Shown: positions 9,270-18,739, counted from the first letter of the stretch. The stretch: 64,000 nt of DNA from PRO6 sp035565775 (GCA_035565775.1 DATMRW010000021.1:806001-870000); one strand, 5' to 3'. The notes: generated by a model from the letters alone, not told the origin. Translations and numbers: made by a program.

Positions 9270-9743
9270 ATGAGGATCGTTACAGGTTTGCTGACGGCAG
9301 TTTTGCTCATTGCAGGGTTGGGAGTCAGCAACGCAGCGATCCGCATCAGTAACGACAAGGGGGGCCGCATCGGTGCCTACCTCGATCGCTTCGAGGCCAT
9401 CAAACGTTCCGGCGACACCGTAATTATCGACGGACTGTGCGCTTCGGCATGCACGCTGGTGCTGGGCACGGTGCCGCAAGGCCGCATCTGCGTGACGCCT
9501 CGGGCGAAACTCGGGTTCCATGCAGCCTGGAATCCCGGCCCCAACGGCACTCCCGTGGTCAACCCCGAGGCGACGCGGATCATGCACTCGATGTATCCCG
9601 CCCACATTCGGCAATGGATCGTTCGTAATGGCGGGCTGAAGAGCCGGATGATTTTTCTCAACGGCCGCGCGCTGAGCACAATGTACCGCCCATGCTACGA
9701 GAGTGCGGAGCGCGAACAGGCCAGACCCGTCAGCGCGCGCTAA
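9270..9743 (+). CDS. Exported hypothetical protein with ClpP/crotonase-like features
   Basis: Secreted or periplasmic protein of 157 residues with a signal peptide (hydrophobic residues 4-20, cleavage near SNA-A). The sequence VIIDGLCASACTLVLG followed by GRICVTPRAKLGFHAAW resembles the serine/oxyanion region of ClpP-fold periplasmic proteins such as those grouped in COG3904. This fold assignment is inference from pattern only. A strong GGAGGTGA ribosome site precedes the ATG at 9270. Function is unknown, and no operon partner is close. Confidence 0.7.
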   Translation: MRIVTGLLTAVLLIAGLGVSNAAIRISNDKGGRIGAYLDRFEAIKRSGDTVIIDGLCASACTLVLGTVPQGRICVTPRAKLGFHAAWNPGPNGTPVVNPEATRIMHSMYPAHIRQWIVRNGGLKSRMIFLNGRALSTMYRPCYESAEREQARPVSAR

Positions 9744-9932
9744 GGCCCACTCGCTCCTGCGCCCTTGCCCTGACGCGACGACAATCCTATGTGATTGGAA
9801 CAAGTGGAGTTGCACAGGACGCAGTCCGGCAACTTGCATCGTGATTGCGGTCTTCGCCGCTCCAAACATCACATCCAGCATCGCGCGTCGCTGCTTGCGT
9901 TAATCAGCGCGCCGCAGTCGTGGAGAAGTCGA

Positions 9933-10526
9933 ATGGCGGCGAAATACAACCGCAGCATTATCGTCGTTGCCTCTTTCGCTGCGAGCCTCGCCATCGGCCT
10001 GCTGCTTGTGCTCGGCTTGTCGGGCGGCTTTCGCGGCGTCACCGCGCCGGCGGCGATCGGCGGCCCGTTCCAGCTCACGGACAATCACGGCAAAACCGTC
10101 ACAGAAAAGGATCTTCAGGGCCGGCCCAGCCTGATCTTCTTCGGCTTCACCCATTGCCCGGACGTCTGCCCGACGGCGCTGTTCGAGATCTCGGAAGTCC
10201 TGCGCGCCATGGGGCCGGACGCCTCCCGCGTCAACGCCTTCTTCATTTCGGTCGACCCCGAGCGCGACACCGTCTCGGCAATGAAGGATTACCTGTCGAG
10301 CTTCGATCCGAACCTGCGCGGGCTGACTGGCGATAGCGAGGCGATCGCCAAAGTGATTGCCAGCTACCGTGTCTATGCCAAGAAGGTGCCGTTGAAAGAC
10401 GGCGACTATACGATGGACCACACAGCGCTGATCTACCTGATGGACCGCAAGGGCAATTTCGTCCGGCCCTTCGATCTCAAGCGCACGCCCGAAGAAGCGG
10501 CCAAGGAGCTGAGATCCTACCTCTGA
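9933..10526 (+). CDS. SCO1/SenC family copper chaperone
   Basis: Membrane-anchored thioredoxin-fold protein that delivers copper to, or reduces thiols of, the CuA centre of cytochrome c oxidase. The product is 197 residues with one N-terminal transmembrane segment (about 9-30). Copper ligands are Cys75 and Cys79 in THCPDVCP and the distal His163 in MDHTAL. The ATG at 9933 follows GGAGAAG. Its 3' end overlaps the convergent glycosyltransferase gene by 10 bases. No oxidase genes are in this window. Confidence 0.93.
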   Translation: MAAKYNRSIIVVASFAASLAIGLLLVLGLSGGFRGVTAPAAIGGPFQLTDNHGKTVTEKDLQGRPSLIFFGFTHCPDVCPTALFEISEVLRAMGPDASRVNAFFISVDPERDTVSAMKDYLSSFDPNLRGLTGDSEAIAKVIASYRVYAKKVPLKDGDYTMDHTALIYLMDRKGNFVRPFDLKRTPEEAAKELRSYL

Positions 10527-12550
10527 CCAAGGCGTCCGCCGCGCATTCCCTCGCGTTGCCAGCTTTGCAAGAAGATCGGCGGTAGGCTCGCCACCGGAAG
10601 CTGCCGCCGCGCGACGGCCTCGCTCTGCAGACGCGCCACACCTCGGGGTCCGGCGTCCGATACAAGGCCGTGCTCGGTCTTTTCCCAATGATACGGGTTG
10701 TACATGAGCTGGAATAACGCCCGCCAGGCCGCGAGCGACAGGCACAGCCAGTAAACCGGCGTCAGCACCAGCACCCAGCCGTCGGCCAGCCGCCTGTGCC
10801 GGGCCAGCCCCGCCAGCCCCATCGCAACGCTCGCAACGTATCCCGAAACGATTGCGGCCGCATGCAGCGCCATCAGCCAGCCCTGCGAGGCGCCGAACGG
10901 CACGCCGCCATAGGGATCGCCGAGCAGCAGCGCGGCGATCAGGCTGGCGACGATGAACGGATGCGCCAGCGCCGTGAGCAGGCTGCCGCCGATCAACAGG
11001 TTCAGCGTCAGCCAGCCGGCCAGCCCCGCCTCGCGCCAGAGCCCGACCGGCGCGCGCATGTGAACGCTCCAGGTCGACATCCAGCCCTTCATCCAGCGGG
11101 TGCGCTGCTTCAGCCACGCGACAAATTGCGCCGGCGCTTCCTCGTCGGTTACCGAGTCGATCGTCACCGACCGGTAACCAAAGCGCGCGAGCCGCATTCC
11201 GAGATCCGCATCCTCGGTGACGTTATAGGCATCCCAGCCGCCGACCTCGCACAGCACCTCACGGCGGAAGTGGTTCGACGTGCCGCCGAGCGGCAGCGGC
11301 AGCCCGAACTTCGCCAGCCCGGGCAGCAAAGCGCGGAACAGGCCGGAATATTCGACGCCGAACATGCAGGACAGCCAGCGCTCCGACGAATTGCGGATCG
11401 TCAGCGCAGCCTGGACGCAGGCGACGTCCCGCCCCTCCCGGCAAAACGCATCGAGCGCGGCGCGGAGCTGGCTTGGTGCGGGACGGTCCTCCGCGTCATA
11501 GACCGTGACGAAAGTACCCCGCGCAAAATAGAGCGCCGCATTCAGTGCCTTCGGCTTGGTTTTCGGCCCGCGGCGCGGCGCGACGATGACCTCGAGATGC
11601 GGCATCGGCGGCAGCGCGGCACGCACTTTTGCGATGGCCGCGCGCGTTCCCCGATCGTCCGGTTCGACCACGATCTTGATGTCGAGCTTTTCCGCCGGGT
11701 AGTCGAGCCGGGCAAGTGCGCGCAATAGCGGATCGACCGACGCCGCTTCCCGGTACAAGGCGACGATCACGCTGTAGACCGGCAGTTCGCGGTCGGCGAG
11801 ACGCCGCAGCCGCCGCGGCGGCTCAGCGGCGGCGAATGTCGCAGAAAGCCGCAATGCCGAGAACGCGAGAAACCAGACCGCCAGCCCGGCCCCTGCCGCC
11901 TCGGTCGGAAAGGCGGTCGGCAGCGTAAACGCCAGCCCGAAGCCGAGGTTGCGCGTCCAGCGCCACGCCGCACGCGCCGCCCGGCGCCATCGCGATTGCG
12001 GCCGCGGCATCGGCGCGGCCGACAATTTCGGCTCCAGGCGGCGCAAGCCGTCGGCGGCGGCCGCCGCAAAGACCGGCCCCGCCTCGCGCATCAGGAAGCG
12101 ATCAAAATCGCGCGCAGAGGCAAGCGCGACCCGAGATCGGCGCGACAGCTTTCCGATCAGCCGCCGCACCGCGTAGCCGCGCGGCGCGATGATCCACCAC
12201 AGCTCGCCATTCCGCCAAAGCGGCAGAATGCCCCGCGAAGCGGCGTCGAAGAGCTGCCGGTCGCTCAGCGGGCAATCCGCCCGCGTCGCGTCATCAAAAG
12301 CTTCGGTTGCGAAACCATGGTGGAGCTTCAGCCGCCTCAGATAGGCATCCTCGTCGATCACACCTTGAGCGATCAGAACCCGGTCGACCCCGACGCCGAC
12401 CTCAGCGCTCCGGCGCTCCGCGGCCTCGATGACGGCGGGATGCAGCACATGGCGCACGCAGTCGAGTTCGCTCGCCGGGCCGGGCTCGGGAGCCGGCGCA
12501 TAGTGAAAGAAAGAAGTCGCCTCGCGCCGCGCGGCCGCGTCGCGATACAT
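10517..12550 (-). CDS. Membrane GT2 glycosyltransferase with N-terminal MshEN-like region
   Basis: Processive-type family 2 glycosyltransferase, at least 677 residues. Catalytic signatures in order are VYDAEDRP (DxD), TEDADLG and the KQRTRWMKGW (Q/RxxRW) motif, as in cellulose and hyaluronan synthases. Transmembrane segments flank the catalytic domain: one pair at about residues 190-230 and several after residue 520. The first 110 residues resemble the MshEN/GSPII_E N-terminal domain that binds c-di-GMP in some proteins (inference). The start is uncertain: 12550 is the nearest ATG, but the frame is open to 12799 and a Pro/Arg-rich extension may be real. The product polysaccharide is unknown. 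Confidence 0.8.
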   Translation of the reverse strand: MYRDAAARREATSFFHYAPAPEPGPASELDCVRHVLHPAVIEAAERRSAEVGVGVDRVLIAQGVIDEDAYLRRLKLHHGFATEAFDDATRADCPLSDRQLFDAASRGILPLWRNGELWWIIAPRGYAVRRLIGKLSRRSRVALASARDFDRFLMREAGPVFAAAAADGLRRLEPKLSAAPMPRPQSRWRRAARAAWRWTRNLGFGLAFTLPTAFPTEAAGAGLAVWFLAFSALRLSATFAAAEPPRRLRRLADRELPVYSVIVALYREAASVDPLLRALARLDYPAEKLDIKIVVEPDDRGTRAAIAKVRAALPPMPHLEVIVAPRRGPKTKPKALNAALYFARGTFVTVYDAEDRPAPSQLRAALDAFCREGRDVACVQAALTIRNSSERWLSCMFGVEYSGLFRALLPGLAKFGLPLPLGGTSNHFRREVLCEVGGWDAYNVTEDADLGMRLARFGYRSVTIDSVTDEEAPAQFVAWLKQRTRWMKGWMSTWSVHMRAPVGLWREAGLAGWLTLNLLIGGSLLTALAHPFIVASLIAALLLGDPYGGVPFGASQGWLMALHAAAIVSGYVASVAMGLAGLARHRRLADGWVLVLTPVYWLCLSLAAWRALFQLMYNPYHWEKTEHGLVSDAGPRGVARLQSEAVARRQLPVASLPPIFLQSWQREGMRGGRLGQR

Positions 12551-12803
12551 ATCGGCGAGAAACCGCGGGAGCCGCCTTGTCGGAACCGGATGGGCTGTAT
12601 GGTGGAGAGGGGGACGAACGCGCTCGGGCGGCAGGTTCGGAACAGGAGGATGCAGGCTTCGGCGGGGTTGCGGCACCCCCGGCGCAGCACGCGACCGCAA
12701 CCGCTTGCCGACCTTGCCAAAGGTCCCCACGGCCACCCCCGCCCACTTGTTACTCGCTCCTCCGCGCGAATGGTCTATAACGCCCTCATCGCGGAACATC
12801 CTT

Positions 12804-13727
12804 ATGCAAGCACAGATAGTGAAGACCTACAACGCCCTTCTCCGCCGTCCGGCCGCGGCCCTGCTTCCCCGCGCGGCGCTCGCGGCGGCCGTGGCCGTGG
12901 CCACGCTGACGCTCGCCGTCCCGGCTTCCGCGCAGACGCCGGCGATCAAGATGCCCGCCCCGACCCAGGCCGTGCCGGGGTTCTGGGACCCGCGGCGGCA
13001 TCCCGAACGGCCGGACCTGTCCCGCGTCACGATGATCCGTTTCCTGACCGAGACCGACTACCCGCCCTTCAACTACATCGGCTCCGACGGCAATCCGGCC
13101 GGCTTCAACGTCGATCTGGCGCGCCTGATCTGCGAGGAGATCAAGGCGAACTGCACGATCCAGATGCGGCGCTTCGAGATGCTGATCGACGCCGTGTCCA
13201 GCAATCGCGGCGACGCGGTGATCGCCTCGATCGCGGTGACGCCGGCGATCCGCGCCCGCGTCGATTTCACCGATCCCTACTATCGCGCGCCGGCACGGTT
13301 CGTCTCGCTGCGCGGCAACGCGATGCCCGAGGTCCGCCCCGAGCTCGTCGAGGGCAAGAGGATCGGCGTGATCGCTGGGTCAGCGCACGAGGCCTATCTC
13401 AAGGCGATGTTCACGGAAGCCCAGCTCGTCACCTTCCCCGGCAGCGACGCACTCCGGGCGGCGCTGCGGAACAGGGAGGTCGAGCTGATTTTTGGCGATG
13501 CGATCGCGCTCTCGCTCTGGATCAATGGCACCGACTCGGCGGAATGCTGTACTTTTTCCGGCGGCCCGTTCATTGAGAGCCGGTATTTCGGTGAAGGCGT
13601 CGGTATCGCCGTGCGCAAAGGCAACGACCTTTTGCGCCAGGCGATCAACTGGGCCATGTTCCGGCTTTGGGAAAAAGGCAGCTATAGCGAGCTCTGGCTG
13701 CGCTACTTCTCTGTCAACCCGTTCTGA
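12804..13727 (+). CDS. Periplasmic amino-acid-type substrate-binding protein (SBP_bac_3)
   Basis: Extracellular solute-binding protein family 3, 307 residues. A signal peptide spans residues 1-44, with a long hydrophobic alanine/valine core and cleavage at ASAQ. The family pattern is visible: LTETDYPPFNYIG, GFNVDLARLICEEI, DAVIASIAVTPAIRARVDFTDPYY, and a closing WEKGSYSELW. No permease or ATPase gene is adjacent, so it is an orphan binding protein or acts with a transporter or sensor encoded elsewhere. lysK follows 46 bases downstream. It is divergent from the GT2 gene. Confidence 0.88.
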   Translation: MQAQIVKTYNALLRRPAAALLPRAALAAAVAVATLTLAVPASAQTPAIKMPAPTQAVPGFWDPRRHPERPDLSRVTMIRFLTETDYPPFNYIGSDGNPAGFNVDLARLICEEIKANCTIQMRRFEMLIDAVSSNRGDAVIASIAVTPAIRARVDFTDPYYRAPARFVSLRGNAMPEVRPELVEGKRIGVIAGSAHEAYLKAMFTEAQLVTFPGSDALRAALRNREVELIFGDAIALSLWINGTDSAECCTFSGGPFIESRYFGEGVGIAVRKGNDLLRQAINWAMFRLWEKGSYSELWLRYFSVNPF

Positions 13728-13773
13728 TCACTGCGGTCTCGACGCGGTTTCTGTTTTTGTCGAAGAGGTTTGA

Positions 13774-15411
13774 ATGTCTGACAATGTGCCTGCCAGCATG
13801 AACGATCTGCGCGCACTGGCTGAACAATCCAATGCCTGGCCGTTCGAGCAGGCCAAACAGCTCGTCGAGCGGCTGAAGAAAAACCCGAAGGACGAGGTGC
13901 TGTTCGAGACCGGCTACGGTCCTTCCGGCCTGCCGCATATTGGCACCTTCGGCGAGGTCGCCCGCACCTCGATGGTGCGCCACGCCTTCCGTGTGCTGAC
14001 CGACGACAAGATCAAGACGCGCCTGCTCGCCTTCTCGGACGATATGGACGGCCTGCGCAAGGTGCCGGACAACGTGCCCAACAAGGAACTGCTGGAGGCC
14101 AATCTCGGCAAGCCGCTCACGCGCGTGCCCGACCCGTTCGGCACCCATCCGAGTTTCGGCGAGCATAATAACGCACGCCTGCGCGCCTTCCTCGACACGT
14201 TCGGCTTCGACTACGAGTTCGCCAGCTCGACCGACTACTACAAATCCGGCCGGTTCGATCAGACCCTGCTGAAAATGCTGGCGCGCTTCGACAAGATCAT
14301 GGCGATCATGCTGCCGAGCCTGCGTGAGGAGCGCGCCGCCAGCTACTCGCCGTTCCTGCCGATCTGCCCGCGCACCGGCGTGGTGCTGCAGGTGCCGGTC
14401 GTCGCCCACGATGTCGGCGCCGGCACGATCTCCTATGACGACCCGGAGACCGGTGAGCGCGTCACCGTGCCGGTCACTGGCGGCCACTGCAAACTGCAGT
14501 GGAAGCCCGACTGGGCGATGCGCTGGGTCGCGCTCGGCGTCGACTATGAAATGGCCGGCAAGGACCTGATCGACTCGGTGAAACTGTCGGGCAAGATCTG
14601 CACCGCGCTCGACGGCACGCCGCCGGCCGGCTTCAACTACGAGCTGTTCCTCGACGAAAAGGGCCAGAAGATCTCGAAGTCGAAGGGCAACGGCCTGACC
14701 ATCGACGAGTGGCTGCGTTATGCGTCGCCCGAGTCGCTGTCGCTGTTCATGTACCGCGAACCGAAGGCCGCCAAGCGGCTATTCTTCGATGTCATCCCGC
14801 GCAACGTCGACGAGTACCACCAGTTTCTCGACGGCTATGCGCGGCAGGATGCCAAGCAGCGATTGACCAACCCGGTCTGGCACATCCACGGCGGCAATCC
14901 GCAGGCAGTGGACATGCCGGTGACGTTCCAGTTGCTGCTGACGCTGGTGTCGTCGTCGAATGCCGAAAATGCCGAGACGCTGTGGGGCTTCATTGGCCGC
15001 TACCGGCCGGGCGTGACGCCGCAGACCCATCCCAAGCTCGATGCGATGGTCGGCTATGCGATCAACTACTATCGGGACTTCGTTGCGCCCACCAAGCAGT
15101 TCCGCGACCCGACCGACGACGAACGCGTCGCGCTGTCCGACCTGCGCGATGCGCTGTCGCAGCTGCCGGAAGACGCCAGCGCCGAGGATATCCAGAACGT
15201 CGTCTACGACATCGGCCGGCGCGAGCCGTTCCTCGACCACAAGAAGACCGGCAAGGATGGCTGCCCCGGCGTATCGCTGGAGTGGTTCAACATGCTCTAT
15301 CAGGTGCTGCTCGGGCAGGAGAAAGGCCCGCGCTTCGGATCCTTCGTCGCGGTCTACGGCATCGGCAACGCCATCAAGATGATCGACGGCGCGCTGGCGC
15401 GGTCGGCCTGA
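13774..15411 (+). CDS. lysK: Class I lysyl-tRNA synthetase
   Basis: Charges tRNA-Lys with lysine. This is the archaeal-type class I enzyme that replaces LysS in most Rhizobiales, 545 residues. The HIGH-equivalent motif PHIG is at residues 54-57 and the KMSKS-equivalent KISKS at 299-303. The C-terminal region is the alpha-helical anticodon-binding cage of the class I family. The ATG at 13774 follows an AGAGG ribosome site. Presence of class I LysRS is normal for this lineage. The gene stands alone and is convergent with the TauE gene. Confidence 0.95.
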   Translation: MSDNVPASMNDLRALAEQSNAWPFEQAKQLVERLKKNPKDEVLFETGYGPSGLPHIGTFGEVARTSMVRHAFRVLTDDKIKTRLLAFSDDMDGLRKVPDNVPNKELLEANLGKPLTRVPDPFGTHPSFGEHNNARLRAFLDTFGFDYEFASSTDYYKSGRFDQTLLKMLARFDKIMAIMLPSLREERAASYSPFLPICPRTGVVLQVPVVAHDVGAGTISYDDPETGERVTVPVTGGHCKLQWKPDWAMRWVALGVDYEMAGKDLIDSVKLSGKICTALDGTPPAGFNYELFLDEKGQKISKSKGNGLTIDEWLRYASPESLSLFMYREPKAAKRLFFDVIPRNVDEYHQFLDGYARQDAKQRLTNPVWHIHGGNPQAVDMPVTFQLLLTLVSSSNAENAETLWGFIGRYRPGVTPQTHPKLDAMVGYAINYYRDFVAPTKQFRDPTDDERVALSDLRDALSQLPEDASAEDIQNVVYDIGRREPFLDHKKTGKDGCPGVSLEWFNMLYQVLLGQEKGPRFGSFVAVYGIGNAIKMIDGALARSA

Positions 15412-15439
15412 TCGTCACGCGAGCGGCGCGGGCTCGTCG

Positions 15440-16291
15440 TCAGATCAGACTGATGACGAACCGCGCGCTCACCGTGAGCAGGAAAATGCCGAAGGCGATT
15501 TCGAGTTTTCGCTTCGGCAGCGCGTGGGCCAGCCGCACCCCCACCGGTGCCGCCAAAATGCTTGTCGGCATCACCACGATGGCGGCGATCAGCGAGACAT
15601 AGCCAAGCGCGAAGGGCACTTGCAGGGCCGCGACCGAAGGATAGGCCGCAGCCGCCGGCCAGCCGGCAAAGACGTAGCCGAGCGCGCCGGGAATCGAGAT
15701 CAGCACGCCGAGGCCAGAAGACGTTGCGATCGCCTGATGGATCGGGCGGCCGCAGAAGGTCATGAGCAGGTTCGAGAGCTGCCCGCCGCCGATGCCCATC
15801 AGCGTCGACAATACGCCGATGCCAACGCCGAAAAACTTGAGCAGGCCGCCTTTCGGCAGGTCATCCGCGAGGCGCCAGGAGTCGGAGCCGAACAGGAGGC
15901 GGATCGCGGAGACGGCGGCGACCACAACGAAGACGATCTTGAACAACTGCTCGGGTGCGAAGCGCGCAATCACGCTGCCGAAGACGACACCGACGACGAC
16001 CGGCACCGCCCAGGCCCGCAAGACGCTTTGATCGACCGTCCGCGTCGCCCGATGGGCGAGGTAGGAGCGGATCGAGGTCGGCACGATGATCGCGAGCGAG
16101 GTGCCGACGCAAAGCGGCATCCGCACCTCCTCAGGCACGCCGGTAAACCGAAACAGCTCATAGAGCGCCGGTACCAGCACCGCCCCGCCGCCTACTCCGA
16201 AAAGGCCCGAGAGAAACCCGGTCACGCTGCCCGCGATGAGCAGCGCCGCAGCGAGCCACATCATGTCCACGATTGTCAGTCCAGCAATCAT
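15440..16291 (-). CDS. TauE/SafE family anion permease
   Basis: Inner-membrane protein of 283 residues with about eight hydrophobic helices arranged as two repeats, each opening with a glycine-rich stretch: GLFGVGGGAVLVPAL near residue 29 and STLMGIGGGQLSNLL near residue 160. Family members export sulfite, sulfoacetate or related organosulfonates; the substrate here is not evident. The gene is single, with no sulfur-metabolism neighbours, and convergent with lysK. Confidence 0.9.
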   Translation of the reverse strand: MIAGLTIVDMMWLAAALLIAGSVTGFLSGLFGVGGGAVLVPALYELFRFTGVPEEVRMPLCVGTSLAIIVPTSIRSYLAHRATRTVDQSVLRAWAVPVVVGVVFGSVIARFAPEQLFKIVFVVVAAVSAIRLLFGSDSWRLADDLPKGGLLKFFGVGIGVLSTLMGIGGGQLSNLLMTFCGRPIHQAIATSSGLGVLISIPGALGYVFAGWPAAAAYPSVAALQVPFALGYVSLIAAIVVMPTSILAAPVGVRLAHALPKRKLEIAFGIFLLTVSARFVISLI

Positions 16292-16398
16292 CGCACCCCG
16301 CCTCGCCGCAACTGCAAAGAAAGTCGATCAGGGGATGTAGTCGCTTCACGCCGTGCGGGGCAACCGCAAAGCATCGATCACGGGCGGCATCGGTGAGA

Positions 16399-17025
16399 TT
16401 ATTGGCTCGCCCAGATGATGCGGGCGATCCATTCGACCTCGCTGGTGGCCAGCACGCGGTCTTCATGGGCGGGGTTGAGCGAGCGCAACTCGATGGTCTT
16501 GGCAGTACGGCGGCGCAATTCCTTGGCCATCACCTCGCCGGACTTTGCCTTGACGACGACGCGGTCGCCGCGCCGGATCGGCGCATTCGGCGAAACCACG
16601 ATGACGTCGCCGTCGCGGTAGGCCGGCCTCATCGAATCGCCGGCAATCTCCAGCGCATACAGGTTTTCGTCCGAATCGGTCGGCAAGCCGACCTCGTCCC
16701 AGCCATTGCCGACGGGATAGCCGCCGTCGTCGAAATAGCCGCCATTGCCGGCCTGCGCGAAACCGAGGAGCGGCACGGTATGCGCGGGGCGCGGCTGTTC
16801 CTCGATCAGCTGAACGAAGGCATCGACGCCGGTTCCGGTGGCCGCGAGCGCCTTGGCGATCGATTCGGTCGAGGGCCAACGTTCGCGGCCGTCGCCGGTC
16901 ACGCGCTTGGAGCGATTGAAGGTCGTCGGATCGAGGCCGGCGCGTTTCGCCAGACCGGACGGTGTGAGACCGGCACGGGCCGCCAGACGATCAACCGCCG
17001 TCCAGATCTTGTCGTGGGTCAGCAT
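16399..17025 (-). CDS. S24-family HTH transcriptional regulator (LexA/CI-like)
   Basis: Repressor of 208 residues. The N-terminal helix-turn-helix (about residues 8-65) includes LTPSGLAKRAGLDPTTFN. The C-terminal S24 peptidase domain has Ser131 in AGDSMRP and Lys168 in VMAKEL, the catalytic dyad of self-cleaving repressors. An Ala-Gly pair at residues 92-93 (AQAGNGG) is in the right place for a cleavage site. It is not LexA itself, because the winged-helix LexA N-terminus is absent. Homologues are chromosomal in Bradyrhizobium relatives, so it need not mark a prophage. I see no phage genes around it. Confidence 0.88.
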   Translation of the reverse strand: MLTHDKIWTAVDRLAARAGLTPSGLAKRAGLDPTTFNRSKRVTGDGRERWPSTESIAKALAATGTGVDAFVQLIEEQPRPAHTVPLLGFAQAGNGGYFDDGGYPVGNGWDEVGLPTDSDENLYALEIAGDSMRPAYRDGDVIVVSPNAPIRRGDRVVVKAKSGEVMAKELRRRTAKTIELRSLNPAHEDRVLATSEVEWIARIIWASQ

Positions 17026-17290
17026 GGCAACGTCCGCTTTGTTGGTTCGGGAGGCGCAAAAGGGTCAAAGATCGGATCCGCTTCAACCAAGTCCACCCTG
17101 CAATCGCAGAACCACGGGACACCGTTACAGACCGCATCCTTACCAACTGATAGGAATTATTACCTTAAAGCAGGTATTTCCGCAATGGATAAGCAGCTTT
17201 CGTAACCTGAGCTTGAAGCCGCTGCGAGCCGGCGCTACGGTCCTCCGCAACCATCGGACATCGATAGAACAACTAGCGGGCATTCAATCA

Positions 17291-17635
17291 TTGCGTGCGA
17301 TCTACAAGATCTGCGACGCCTCGTCGTGGCGCGACGCGGAACGTCTGGGCATCTTTGCCGGCAGCGCCGACGACAAGCGGGACGGCTTCATCCATTTCTC
17401 CACCGCCGAACAGCTCGGCGAGACGCTGCGCCGGCATTTTGCCGGACAGGAGGATCTGCTCTTGATCAAGGTCGATGCCGGCCGGTTCGGTGACGCGCTG
17501 AAATGGGAGCCGTCGCGGGGCGGCGCTCTGTTCCCGCACCTCTATGGCGATTTCCACACCTCAACCGCTGCCGTCATCACCGCGCTGCCGCTGCGCGCTG
17601 ACGGCACCCATGACCTACCGGACCTGACGCCGTGA
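17291..17635 (+). CDS. DUF952 domain-containing protein
   Basis: Small cytoplasmic protein of 114 residues with the DUF952 pattern: AIYKICDASSW at the start, DGFIHFSTAEQL, and LKWEPSRGGALFPHLY. The biochemical role of DUF952 is unknown, although the fold resembles tRNA 2'-phosphotransferase-like and ADP-ribose-handling proteins. The TTG at 17291 is chosen because the family starts at this point and no ATG is available; the ribosome site is weak. Its stop codon overlaps the pyrD GTG start by four bases (GTGA), so the two are translationally coupled. Confidence 0.82.
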   Translation: MRAIYKICDASSWRDAERLGIFAGSADDKRDGFIHFSTAEQLGETLRRHFAGQEDLLLIKVDAGRFGDALKWEPSRGGALFPHLYGDFHTSTAAVITALPLRADGTHDLPDLTP

Positions 17636-18729
17636 TCCGCGCCTTTGACGCCCTGTCGCTTCGCCTGCTGCGCCGCCTCGATCCCGAGGATGCCCATCGC
17701 CTCGCCATTCGCGGCCTGCAACTGATGCCGCCGCTCCGCATGCAGCAGCCCGACGATCCAAAACTCGCGGTGCGGGCCTTCGGCCTCAACTTCCCCAACC
17801 CGATCGGCATGGCCGCCGGGTTCGACAAGAACGCCGAGGTGCCGGATGCGCTGCTCCGGCTCGGCTTCGGCTTTGTCGAGATCGGATCGGTTACCCCACG
17901 GCCGCAGGCGGGCAATCCCCGGCCCCGCCTGTTCCGCCTCGAGGAGGACAGCGGCGTCATCAACCGCATGGGCTTCAACAACGACGGCGGCGACGCCGTG
18001 CTGCGGCGCCTCGCGGCGCGCGCGAGCCAGAGCGGCATCGTCGGCGTGAATGTCGGCGCCAACAAGGACTCGGCCGACCGGATCGCCGACTATGTCGCGC
18101 TGATCGAGCGTTTTGCGCCGGTCGCCTCGTATTTCACCGTCAACGTGTCGTCGCCGAACACGCCGGGCCTGCGTAACCTGCAGCAGGCGGAGGTGCTCGA
18201 CGATCTGCTCGCGCGCGTCACCGAGGCCCGCGACCGCTCGCAGAAAGATGCCGGCGAGGTGCCGGTGCTGCTCAAGATCGCCCCGGACCTGACGCTCGGC
18301 GAGCTCGACGACGTTGTTCACGTTGCCCGCGCCCGCAAGATCGACGGCATGATCGTCGGCAACACCACGCTGTCGCGCCCGCACACGCTGCGCAGCTTGG
18401 AGAAGGCCAAGGAACAGGGCGGCCTGTCCGGTCGCCCGCTCTTCCGCCTGTCGACGCGGATGGTAGCGGAGACCTATGTCCGCACCGAGGGCGCGTTCCC
18501 GCTGATCGGCGTCGGCGGCATTGATTCGGGCGGCGCGGCGCTGACCAAGATCCGCGCGGGCGCCACCCTGATCCAGCTCTATTCGTCGCTGATCTACAAG
18601 GGCCTCGGCCTGGTCGGCGACATCAAGACAGACCTCCTCTCGACGCTTCGCCGCACCGGCCGCGCCTCGCTCAGCGAGATCGTCGGTGCCGACGCGGCGA
18701 TGATCACGGCCGAAGACTGGCCGACCTAA
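17632..18729 (+). CDS. pyrD: Dihydroorotate dehydrogenase (quinone), class 2
   Basis: Oxidises dihydroorotate to orotate with quinone as acceptor at the inner membrane, the fourth step of pyrimidine synthesis. The product is 365 residues. The amphipathic N-terminal helix pair used by class 2 enzymes covers about residues 1-38. FMN and substrate segments include GMAAGFDKNAEV, INRMGFNNDG and NVSSPNTPGLRN, with the catalytic serine of class 2 enzymes at residue 173 or 174. The GTG start overlaps the DUF952 stop. pyrE, the next enzyme of the pathway, lies at the right end of this window but is not linked. Confidence 0.96.
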   Translation: MIRAFDALSLRLLRRLDPEDAHRLAIRGLQLMPPLRMQQPDDPKLAVRAFGLNFPNPIGMAAGFDKNAEVPDALLRLGFGFVEIGSVTPRPQAGNPRPRLFRLEEDSGVINRMGFNNDGGDAVLRRLAARASQSGIVGVNVGANKDSADRIADYVALIERFAPVASYFTVNVSSPNTPGLRNLQQAEVLDDLLARVTEARDRSQKDAGEVPVLLKIAPDLTLGELDDVVHVARARKIDGMIVGNTTLSRPHTLRSLEKAKEQGGLSGRPLFRLSTRMVAETYVRTEGAFPLIGVGGIDSGGAALTKIRAGATLIQLYSSLIYKGLGLVGDIKTDLLSTLRRTGRASLSEIVGADAAMITAEDWPT

Positions 18730-18739
18730 ACCGCTCGCA

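Noticed and set aside
16399..17025. S24 repressor as evidence of a prophage
   Set aside because: Neighbours are ordinary chromosomal genes (TauE, DUF952, pyrD) with the same composition.
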